53,159 nucleotides of DNA from Bryobacteraceae bacterium (GTDB taxonomy: Bacteria; Acidobacteriota; Terriglobia; Bryobacterales; Bryobacteraceae), in contig JAICXK010000004.1 in NCBI GenBank assembly GCA_025980435.1, positions 1 through 53,159 on the forward strand. Reading direction: 5' to 3'. Shown piece after piece: positions 46,514-53,159 of the stretch. A program made the translations under genes and the position numbers. The first letter of the stretch is position 1. Each line of letters opens with the position of its first letter. The notes beneath the pieces were generated by a model. That model saw nothing but the letters and a program-made list of their open reading frames with translations. It did not search any database and was not told the DNA's origin.

Positions 46514-47632
46514 TTGGTGACCGAATCGGTCTACGATGTCTGTGTGGTGGGTGGGGGCCCGGCCGGGCTCGCTGCAGCAATCGCGGTGCGGCAATACGGT
46601 CTTACGGTGATCCTCCTGGATCGCGCAATTCCCCCCATCGATAAAGCATGCGGCGAAGGGCTGATGCCCGACAGCCTTCGCGCCCTGGCACAACTCGGTG
46701 TAACGCTGCCGACCCAAGCCGGCTTCAACTTCCGGGGAATTCGCTTTGTGGATGACCATTCTTGTGTGTCGGCGGATTTTCCCAATGGAACAGGTATCGC
46801 GATACGCCGGACCGTGCTGCAGCAGTTACTCATCGAGGCGGCAGAGCGGGCTGGTGTTGCTCTCCGGTGGGGCACGGGGACGGTCCATCTGCAGAAGAGT
46901 GGAGTTGCAAGCGACAAGCTGATTGCGAGGGCTCGCTGGATCGTCGGCGCCGATGGGCTCAACTCACAAATCCGCCATCAGGCGGGTCTCGATCGCTGCC
47001 GCGTAGAGCGTACCCGATATGGTTTCCGCCGCCACTTCCGAGTTGCGCCATGGTCGTCTTACATGGAGGTGTATTGGGGCGCGCGATGCCAGGCGTACGT
47101 ATCGCCGGTCTCAGGCGAGGAGATGTGCATCGCGGTGATTTCCCAGGATCCGAAACTGCGCTTGACGGAGGCGCTGGCCGGGTTGCCTCAACTGGAGCGC
47201 CGGATTCGAGGTGCTCAACCCGTGTCGCGCGAGATGGGAGCGCTTTCGGTTACAAGAAAACTGCGGCGTGTGCACCGGGACCGATTGGCCCTCCTTGGGG
47301 ATGCCTCTGGTTCGGTCGATGCTGTCACTGGAGAAGGGATGTGCCTCTCTTTCAAACAGGCGGCCGCCCTGGCCCGAGCGATCAGGAGCGGAGACCTGGA
47401 AAAATATCAGGAAGAGCACAACAGGCTCGGCAGCCGGACCCACTCAATGGCGGCGCTGTTGCGTGTGGCGCTGGAGAGCCAGACAGGGTTGCGGCAGCGC
47501 ATACTGGCAAGTCTCGCCAGGCGCCCTCGTGTCTTCGAGTCATTGCTGGCGATTCATATAGGCGAGCGCGGTTTTCTCGATTTGTGGCCGCGGGGTGTGT
47601 TTGAATTCGGCTCCGCATTCCTGTCGGGCTAA
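46514..47632 (+). CDS. FAD-dependent oxidoreductase, geranylgeranyl-reductase-like
   Basis: This 372-residue flavoprotein has the dinucleotide motif VVGGGPAGLAAAIAV at about residue 10, a DKACGEGLMP stretch near 45 and the second FAD motif GDASGSVDAVTGEGMCLSFKQA near 275. These are typical of the geranylgeranyl reductase/halogenase-like p-hydroxybenzoate-hydroxylase fold. Family roles include saturation of prenyl chains and hydroxylations, and no substrate can be assigned. TTG at 46514 and GTG at 46517 are equivalent start candidates. It is divergent from the histidine kinase gene, whose start lies only 35 bases away. Confidence 0.87.
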   Translation: MVTESVYDVCVVGGGPAGLAAAIAVRQYGLTVILLDRAIPPIDKACGEGLMPDSLRALAQLGVTLPTQAGFNFRGIRFVDDHSCVSADFPNGTGIAIRRTVLQQLLIEAAERAGVALRWGTGTVHLQKSGVASDKLIARARWIVGADGLNSQIRHQAGLDRCRVERTRYGFRRHFRVAPWSSYMEVYWGARCQAYVSPVSGEEMCIAVISQDPKLRLTEALAGLPQLERRIRGAQPVSREMGALSVTRKLRRVHRDRLALLGDASGSVDAVTGEGMCLSFKQAAALARAIRSGDLEKYQEEHNRLGSRTHSMAALLRVALESQTGLRQRILASLARRPRVFESLLAIHIGERGFLDLWPRGVFEFGSAFLSG

Positions 47633-47693
47633 GGACAGGGGAAATGGAAGCCTTGACGTCTATTTGTTGGGACGCTGTTGCTTTTCCCAGGGT

Positions 47694-49586
47694 ATGCCCG
47701 AAGCTCTACCATCGTCCTTCAGGCGTATGCCGGTTGGAGCGGAATTAAGAAGCGATGGCGAGGGAACGCTCTTCCGGGTCTGGGCGCCGCAGCGGCGTAC
47801 TGTGAACGTTGTGTTTGAAGGCGGCCGGAAGGCTGTTGAGTTAGAACGCGAGACAGGTGGTCATTTCTCTAGATGCGTTTCGGGCGTGCGTGCGGGAACC
47901 AGGTATAAGTACGTGCTGGACCGGGAGGACCCGTTCCCGGATCCAGCTTCGAGGTTTCAACCGGCAGGGCCTCACGGTTATTCCGAAGTTATCGATCCAA
48001 ATGCGTTTCCATGGTCAGACGGCGATTGGAAAGGTGTGCGGCTCCCGGGACAGATCATCTATGAGCTTCACCTTGGCACATTCACGGAAACTGGTACCTG
48101 GAATTCGGCAGCGGAAAAATTGCCATACCTGCGAGATACGGGAATATCAATCGTGGAATTGATGCCGGTGGCCGATTTCCCGGGGAAATTCGGCTGGAGC
48201 TATGACGGCGTGCAGCCGTATGCGCCGGCATCGATCTACGGCCGGCCGGAGAAGATGCGAGAGTTTGTAGATCGCGCTCACTCGTGCGGATTAGGAGTAG
48301 TTTTGGATGTTGTGTATAACCACGTGGGTCCGGATGGAAATTACCTTCCGCATTTTTCGCCCTTCTACTTCAGCAAAGAGCGTAAAACGGATTGGGGGCC
48401 GGCCATCAACTTCGACAGCGAGCAATGCGGTCCGGTGCGGGAGTTCTTTATGGAAAATGCGGCTTACTGGATTCGAGAATTTCACTTGGATGGATTGCGG
48501 CTGGACGCTACGCAAGATATCTACGACACATCAAAGCCGCACATCATCGGCGAGATTGGCCGCGTGGCGCGGAAGGCCGCAGGGCCAAGATCGATCATTC
48601 TGATTGGAGAAAATGAGCCGCAGAATACGGACCTGATCAGGCCATTAGACGAAGGCGGATGCGGTCTGGATGCCTTATGGAATGACGACTATCATCACAC
48701 CGCGATGGTTGCATTGACCGGAACGGCAGAGGCGTACTACACGGATTACCGCGGTACGCCGCAGGAGTTTGTTTCCGCGATGAAGTACGGTTACTTGTAC
48801 CAGGGGCAATGGTACAAGTGGCAAGGTAAACGGCGCGGGAATTCCACCTTCGGCCTGCCACGCCAAAGCATGATCACCTTCATGCAGAATCACGATCAGG
48901 TGGCGAATTCCGCGCGCGGCCGGCGTGCTCATGAATTGAGCGCACCGGGAACGTTTAAAGCGCTCACGGCACTGACCCTGCTGGGGCCGGGAACTCCGAT
49001 GCTGTTTCAAGGGCAAGAATTCGGCGCCTCCAGTCCCTTTCTGTTCTGTGCGGATCTCAAGCCGGCGCTCGCGAAAAAAGTTCGGGAGGGGCGGATCGAG
49101 TTTCTGGAACAATGGCGATCGCTCAAGCTGCCGGAGATGAAGGCATGTTTTGCGGATCCAGGCGATGTGGAAACGTTTAAGGCCTCGCAACTGGACTTCT
49201 CCGAGGTGGAGAAACATCAGGAGACATATTTAATGCATCGAGACTTGCTACATCTTCGTCGAGAGGATCCTGTCATGTCGCGGCAGGGTGAAGATGGGCT
49301 TGATGGCGCGGTCCTATCGGCATCGGCTTTTGTGCTGCGGTATTTCTCACCGGGCCATCGGAATGACAGGCTTTTGATCGTGAACCTGGGGATAGATCTG
49401 GATCTGGATCCCGCACCTGAGCCTTTGCTTGGGCCGCCGGCGTCCACAGAATGGCAAACTTTGTGGTCGACCGAAGACCCGCGCTATGGCGGATGCGGAA
49501 CAGCGCCTCTCGACAGCGAAGAGAATTGGAAAATTCCGGCTCGGGCGGCTGTCGTTTTGCACCCGGTCCCCCTTAGCCTTGAGTAA
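47694..49586 (+). CDS. treZ: Malto-oligosyltrehalose trehalohydrolase
   Basis: This 630-residue GH13 enzyme releases trehalose from maltooligosyl-trehalose. It starts at ATG 47694 (MPEALPSSFRRMPVGAEL); a reading from 47595 would overlap the flavoprotein gene. The order is an N-terminal CBM48-like domain (TLFRVWAPQRRTVNVVF), then the barrel. Barrel motifs are VVYNHVGPDGNY, LDGLRLDATQDI with the nucleophile Asp, IGENEPQN with the acid Glu, and MQNHDQVAN with the transition-state Asp. The length is normal for TreZ. Its usual partner TreY is not in the window, but the next gene encodes a glycogen-debranching enzyme, consistent with trehalose synthesis from glycogen. Confidence 0.93.
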   Translation: MPEALPSSFRRMPVGAELRSDGEGTLFRVWAPQRRTVNVVFEGGRKAVELERETGGHFSRCVSGVRAGTRYKYVLDREDPFPDPASRFQPAGPHGYSEVIDPNAFPWSDGDWKGVRLPGQIIYELHLGTFTETGTWNSAAEKLPYLRDTGISIVELMPVADFPGKFGWSYDGVQPYAPASIYGRPEKMREFVDRAHSCGLGVVLDVVYNHVGPDGNYLPHFSPFYFSKERKTDWGPAINFDSEQCGPVREFFMENAAYWIREFHLDGLRLDATQDIYDTSKPHIIGEIGRVARKAAGPRSIILIGENEPQNTDLIRPLDEGGCGLDALWNDDYHHTAMVALTGTAEAYYTDYRGTPQEFVSAMKYGYLYQGQWYKWQGKRRGNSTFGLPRQSMITFMQNHDQVANSARGRRAHELSAPGTFKALTALTLLGPGTPMLFQGQEFGASSPFLFCADLKPALAKKVREGRIEFLEQWRSLKLPEMKACFADPGDVETFKASQLDFSEVEKHQETYLMHRDLLHLRREDPVMSRQGEDGLDGAVLSASAFVLRYFSPGHRNDRLLIVNLGIDLDLDPAPEPLLGPPASTEWQTLWSTEDPRYGGCGTAPLDSEENWKIPARAAVVLHPVPLSLE

Positions 49587-49619
49587 CTGCATCTATGTTT
49601 GCGTTGTGTTAGTGGCGAA

Positions 49620-51707
49620 ATGAATAATCTTTACACGCATGATCCGAAGGCTCCGCTATCCGACCAGGATGTAGAGGCCCTTACCCGAACAGAATGGCTA
49701 GTTACAAACGGCTTGGGGGGATATGCATCCGGCACAATTGGAGGCTCGCTTACTCGCGTATTTCATGGTTACCTGATCGCGGCGTTGCAGGCTCCGCTCG
49801 GCCGGACGATGATGCTGAATGACATTCTGGAAGAAGTGATCCTTCGGGATGGCGCGAGAATTCAGTTGAACGGGCTGATTACCGAGAACGGAACGTATCG
49901 CGGCGGTTCGCAGTGCCTGACGAATTTCTCGCTGGATGCGGGCCTCCCGATCTGGACCTACGAAGTGGACGACGTAACCATTGAGAGACGAGTGATTCTG
50001 CCGCACCGTCAAAACACGGCGTATCTTGATTATCGCGTGGTGGATGGGAAAGGGGCAGTCCGGCTCCAGTTGCGTCCGGCGGTAAATATGCGCGCCCATG
50101 AAGCGCCGGTGAATACGAAGATCGGGCTGTATACGTTCACCGTGCGGGACCATCATTATGAGCTGAGGCAATCGGATGACCTGCCTCCGTTGCGGCTGCG
50201 GCTTCTCGGAAAGGAAGTTGCGATAGCCATCGATGCCCAAAGAATCCGCGATATCACTTATGAAGTAGAGCGCCGGCGCGGATACATTTGGCGAGGCGAT
50301 CTGTGGAGTCCGGGGTATCTTGCGGTTGAACTGAGCCCGGGCCATGACGCGACGCTGGTTGCATCGACCGAATCCTGGGACATCATGGCGGCTCTCGATT
50401 CCCGTCAGGCGTGGGATGCGGAACACGACCGCAAGCGGCGGTTACTTATGGAAGCGCATCCGGCCGCCCAGGAAGATGCGGGCAGGGAACTGGTGTGGGC
50501 GGCCGATCAGTTCGTTTTCACTCCGGTGGGGCGGCAGGAAGATACGGCGCGGGCGCGCGCGGCCGGCGACGAGATTCGCAGTATTATCGCGGGCTATCAC
50601 TGGTTTACGGACTGGGGCCGCGACACCATGATCAGCCTGGAGGGCTTAACCCTGGTGACGGGACGCCAGGTGGAGGCAAGTTACATACTACGCACGTTCG
50701 CCCATTACATTCGCGACGGCCTTATCCCGAACATGTTCCCCGAAGGCAAGAAGAACGGGCTGTATCACACCGCGGACGCGACGTTGTGGTTCTTTCACGC
50801 ACTGAACCGCTACACCGAGCACACGAATGACCGCCATCTGCTCGGCCAGTTATGCCCGAAACTGCTGGATATTGTGGCAAACCATCTACGTGGCACGCGC
50901 TTCAACATCCACGTTGATCCGAAGGACGGGCTGCTCTCGCAAGGCGCAGCCGGGTATCAGCTCACCTGGATGGACGCCAAAGTAGATGACTGGGTGGTTA
51001 CGCCGCGACGGGGTAAAGCTGTCGAGATCAATGCGCTCTGGTATAACGCGCTGCGCCTATTGGAGGGCTGGCTGCGCCACGCACATAGGGATGACGAAGC
51101 GAAAGGCATCGCGGCGCACGCTGCAAAAGCGAAAAAATCATTCAACGAGCGTTTTTGGTATTCCAAAGGCGGCTACCTCTATGACGTGATAGATGGAGAG
51201 AACGGAGAGCCGGATGCGTCGATCCGGCCGAACCAGATCTTCGCGATCTCTCTGGATCACCCGATTCTGGACAAGGCGCATTGGAAGCCGGTCCTGAAAG
51301 TGGTGCAGGACAAACTGCTGACGCCCGTGGGTCTGCGTTCCCTAGCTCCTGGCGAGCGGGACTTTAAAGAGCGATACGACGGCGATCTTCGCGCTCGCGA
51401 TGCGGCCTATCATCAGGGCACAGTTTGGGCATGGCTGATCGGGCCGTTCATCGACGCATGGCTGAAGGTGCATCCTGGCGACTTGGCGACGGCGCGCGGA
51501 TTTCTCGAAGGCTTCAAGGCGCAGTTATGCGAAGCCTGCGTCGGACAGATCAGCGAAATTTTCGATGCAGAGCCCCCCTACAACCCGCGAGGTTGCTGCG
51601 CCCAAGCCTGGAGCGTGGCTGAAGTCCTGCGTAGTTTTATCAAGACAAGCGGGATCGAGGAAAGCGCGGAAGAGAAAGCCGAGCCGGTGACCGCTTCCGT
51701 GGAGTAA
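49620..51707 (+). CDS. Glycogen-debranching enzyme, amylo-alpha-1,6-glucosidase type
   Basis: This 695-residue enzyme has an N-terminal beta-rich domain (about 10-260, WLVTNGLGGYASGTIGG) and a C-terminal (alpha/alpha)6 toroid. Toroid motifs are GYHWFTDWGRDTMISLEGL, LIPNMFPEGKKNGLYHTADATLWF, QLTWMDAKVDDWVVTPRRGKAVEINALWYN and RPNQIFAISL. The Asp residues in TDWGRD and TWMDAK are probable catalytic or binding carboxylates. It hydrolyses alpha-1,6 branch points of glycogen. The start ATG 49620 was preferred to TTG 49599. Together with treZ 33 bases upstream it forms a glycogen-to-trehalose unit. Confidence 0.93.
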   Translation: MNNLYTHDPKAPLSDQDVEALTRTEWLVTNGLGGYASGTIGGSLTRVFHGYLIAALQAPLGRTMMLNDILEEVILRDGARIQLNGLITENGTYRGGSQCLTNFSLDAGLPIWTYEVDDVTIERRVILPHRQNTAYLDYRVVDGKGAVRLQLRPAVNMRAHEAPVNTKIGLYTFTVRDHHYELRQSDDLPPLRLRLLGKEVAIAIDAQRIRDITYEVERRRGYIWRGDLWSPGYLAVELSPGHDATLVASTESWDIMAALDSRQAWDAEHDRKRRLLMEAHPAAQEDAGRELVWAADQFVFTPVGRQEDTARARAAGDEIRSIIAGYHWFTDWGRDTMISLEGLTLVTGRQVEASYILRTFAHYIRDGLIPNMFPEGKKNGLYHTADATLWFFHALNRYTEHTNDRHLLGQLCPKLLDIVANHLRGTRFNIHVDPKDGLLSQGAAGYQLTWMDAKVDDWVVTPRRGKAVEINALWYNALRLLEGWLRHAHRDDEAKGIAAHAAKAKKSFNERFWYSKGGYLYDVIDGENGEPDASIRPNQIFAISLDHPILDKAHWKPVLKVVQDKLLTPVGLRSLAPGERDFKERYDGDLRARDAAYHQGTVWAWLIGPFIDAWLKVHPGDLATARGFLEGFKAQLCEACVGQISEIFDAEPPYNPRGCCAQAWSVAEVLRSFIKTSGIEESAEEKAEPVTASVE

Positions 51708-51739
51708 GCCGAATCGTTCTCCTGTTTTCCGCACCCGTT

Positions 51740-51768
51740 TTGGCGTGAGATAAGCTATCCGTTATGCT
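51740..51768 (+). promoter_or_regulatory. Candidate sigma70-type promoter for the pentaheme cytochrome operon
   Basis: TTGGCG (51740-51745) and TATGCT (51763-51768), each a four-of-six consensus match, are separated by the ideal 17 bases. Transcription would begin near 51775, about 30 bases before the TTG start at 51805. Only pattern evidence supports this. Confidence 0.4.
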
Positions 51769-51804
51769 TGGCGTGGTTCGAAACGCGATCAGAGAAGGAG
51801 TTTG

Positions 51805-52329
51805 TTGAGGCTCGATAGCGCCGGCGTGTTCGCCTGCATTCCCCGATTCGGAAAATTTATGCCATGGCCTGCCGGAGCGGTGCTGTGGCTGATCGGTATT
51901 TGCACGGCCGCTTTTGCCGCCCAGCCGGTCGAGTTTCCCCACAACACGCACATGAAACTGGGGCTGGCCTGCATCGATTGCCATACCGGCGCAGATATTC
52001 GCGCTGCGGCCGGCATCCCTTCGGTAACGAAGTGCATGCTGTGCCATGCGAAGCTGGCCAGAAATAAACCAGAGGTGAAAAAGCTAATTGCGTATGCGGA
52101 CAAGAAGCAGGAAATCCCCTGGCAACGGGTCTACGGTTTTTCGACAAACGCGCATGTCAAATTCCGCCACGCGCCACACTATCGCGCCAATATTGCCTGC
52201 GCAACCTGTCACGGCGACCTGACCAAGGCAACAGTTGCGCCGCGCGCCGTGAACTTTACGATGGGCACATGCGTAAGCTGCCACCGCCAGCGGAACGCTT
52301 CGCAGGACTGCGCGACATGCCATTACTGA
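51805..52329 (+). CDS. Pentaheme cytochrome c, ActA-like (cytochrome c3 family)
   Basis: This 174-residue protein has an uncleaved or cleaved N-terminal signal (PWPAGAVLWLIGICTAAFAAQ) and five CxxCH haem-attachment motifs: CIDCH, CMLCH, CATCH, CVSCH and a terminal CATCH. The order of elements (VEFPHNTH, AAAGIPSVTKCMLCH, IPWQRVYGF, HVKFRHAPHYRANIACATCHGD, FTMGTCVSCHRQ) follows the pentaheme ActA subunit of alternative complex III. AGAAGGAG at 51792-51799 points to TTG 51805 as the start; TTG 51802 and ATG 51859 are alternatives. It would take electrons from quinol oxidation in the periplasm. The next gene is its expected partner. Confidence 0.87.
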   Translation: MRLDSAGVFACIPRFGKFMPWPAGAVLWLIGICTAAFAAQPVEFPHNTHMKLGLACIDCHTGADIRAAAGIPSVTKCMLCHAKLARNKPEVKKLIAYADKKQEIPWQRVYGFSTNAHVKFRHAPHYRANIACATCHGDLTKATVAPRAVNFTMGTCVSCHRQRNASQDCATCHY

Positions 52330-52356
52330 GAGCGAGGGCAGCCCCTTAATCCTTCT

Positions 52357-53159
52357 ATGGAACGCCGCGATTTCTTCAAAATTCTATCGACCGTCTCAGC
52401 CGGTATCGCCGCAACCTCGTGCGAGAAAAAGAGCGACACCCTGATTCCGATGCTGGTTTCGGATCGGGAGATCGTCCCCGGGCATGAGCAGTGGCATCCC
52501 GCGATTTGCGGCGAGTGCGCGGCCGGCTGCGGGACCATCGTGCGGATCATGGAAGGGGAGCGGATTGTAGAGCGAGGGGGGCAAAAATTTCGCGAGCGAA
52601 TCGCCTGCGTAAAGAAGATTGAAGGCAATCCTTTGGACCCAGTGAGCGGGGGCCGGCTGTGCGCGCGCGGGCAGGCCGCAGTTCAATCGCTATATAATCC
52701 CGATCGCGTGGAAGGGCCCAGGCGGCGAAGCGGTTCACGCGGACGCGGCGAATTCAGCGCCGCGGCTTGGGGCGAAGCTCTTGATGCCGTTGCGCAAACC
52801 CTCGGCAAAGCGAAGTCAAGCAATCCCGGCAGGATTGTGCTCCTGACCGGCTCGCGCCCTGGCGCACGCGCGACGACTATCCAGCGATTTCTTGCGTCCC
52901 TGGGAGCTCCGCCGGCGCTGACCTGCCCGATTGGTAATCTCAGTCTCGAAAGCAAGGCAGCCGAGGCGGTGTTCGGCTGGAAAGGCGTGCCCCGTTACGA
53001 TCTGGCCGGCGCTCGCTATGCACTGGGTATCGGCGCCGATTTCCTGGGCGGCTGGGCCTCGCCGGTTTACTACGCGCGCCAGTTCGGAAATTTTCGCCAG
53101 GGCCGTCCTGGTGTACGCGGCAGGCTGGTACAGGCCGAATCCAGGATGTCTATAACGGC
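52357..53159 (+). CDS. Molybdopterin-oxidoreductase family protein, ActB-like, partial (runs off window)
   Basis: The reading frame is open from ATG 52357 to the window edge (267 complete codons). It begins MERRDFFKILSTVSAGIAATSC, a Tat-type signal with a possible lipobox Cys22. Cys51-x2-Cys54-x3-Cys58 and Cys102 in RLCARG form a full [4Fe-4S] set of the DMSO-reductase family. The start of the molybdopterin-type fold follows (AWGEALDAVAQTL, RIVLLTGSRPGARAT, IGADFLGGWASPVYYARQFG). The pair with a pentaheme cytochrome resembles ActA-ActB of alternative complex III, whose B subunit is not a molybdenum enzyme. Whether this one binds Mo cannot be judged without the missing C-terminal part. Confidence 0.85.
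   Translation, partial: MERRDFFKILSTVSAGIAATSCEKKSDTLIPMLVSDREIVPGHEQWHPAICGECAAGCGTIVRIMEGERIVERGGQKFRERIACVKKIEGNPLDPVSGGRLCARGQAAVQSLYNPDRVEGPRRRSGSRGRGEFSAAAWGEALDAVAQTLGKAKSSNPGRIVLLTGSRPGARATTIQRFLASLGAPPALTCPIGNLSLESKAAEAVFGWKGVPRYDLAGARYALGIGADFLGGWASPVYYARQFGNFRQGRPGVRGRLVQAESRMSIT

Overview
The window most resembles a chromosome segment of an Acidobacteriota member, probably of the Solibacter/Bryobacter type. This is inferred from gene content: two very large Oar-type TonB-dependent receptors with carboxypeptidase-like N-terminal domains, a CRTAC1 (ASPIC/UnbV) plus TPR pair behind one of them, many Tat-exported sugar isomerase/oxidoreductase proteins, a long Asp-box repeat protein, and a pentaheme-cytochrome/molybdopterin-type gene pair resembling the start of alternative complex III. 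The DNA is GC-rich and densely coded, with frequent short overlaps (TAATG, ATGA) and several well-supported TTG starts. No insertion sequence, phage gene or CRISPR array was seen, and no stretch over 300 bases lacks a gene.

Layout. (1) 1-4978: an extracytoplasmic sugar-type oxidoreductase set: a partial Tat-like TIM-barrel isomerase (minus strand), a Tat-exported Gfo/Idh/MocA oxidoreductase, an FGE-fold protein without the catalytic cysteine pair, an ApbE flavin transferase and a second TIM-barrel isomerase. (2) 4979-7054 (minus): ric (iron-centre repair) and nnrS, a nitric-oxide stress pair. (3) 7238-16579 (plus): a fused E1 alpha/beta 2-oxoacid dehydrogenase, a porin-like protein, then the highlight of the window. 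This is a NarK-type nitrate/nitrite transporter fused to a NarI/DsrM-like diheme cytochrome b with a C-terminal four-cysteine module, followed by a cytoplasmic Mo-Cys nitrate reductase-type catalytic subunit, a four-cluster ferredoxin, a membrane-anchored Rieske protein and a 69-residue membrane protein. Two palindromes of the form GTGAC-N4-GTCAC lie between ric and the plus-strand genes.

(4) 16605-22530: a cupin protein, initiator tRNA-Met, polyphosphate kinase overlapping a PhoR-like kinase, a Rid-family protein and a secreted amidohydrolase. (5) 22569-30037: an Oar-type receptor converging on an AttH/CrtC-like protein, FtsX permease and ABC ATPase operon. (6) 30090-34394: galE, a 42-codon small ORF, a Tat-exported phospholipase C/acid phosphatase, a conserved unknown secreted protein and an FKBP isomerase. 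(7) 34416-40991 (minus): TPR protein, CRTAC1 protein and second giant receptor, with a nested hairpin between the last two. (8) 41165-53159: Asp-box protein, a response regulator and a histidine kinase that converge and overlap at their 3' ends, a geranylgeranyl-reductase-like flavoprotein, TreZ, a glycogen-debranching enzyme, and finally a pentaheme cytochrome followed by a molybdopterin-family protein cut by the window edge.

How they may work together. The central region reads as a nitrate uptake and reduction module. Nitrate would enter through the NarK half, electrons would come from the quinone pool through the fused cytochrome b, Rieske and ferredoxin proteins to a cytoplasmic Mo enzyme, and nitric oxide damage would be handled by ric/nnrS under shared control. 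This chain is inferred from domains and gene order. No nitrite or nitric oxide reductase gene is visible here.
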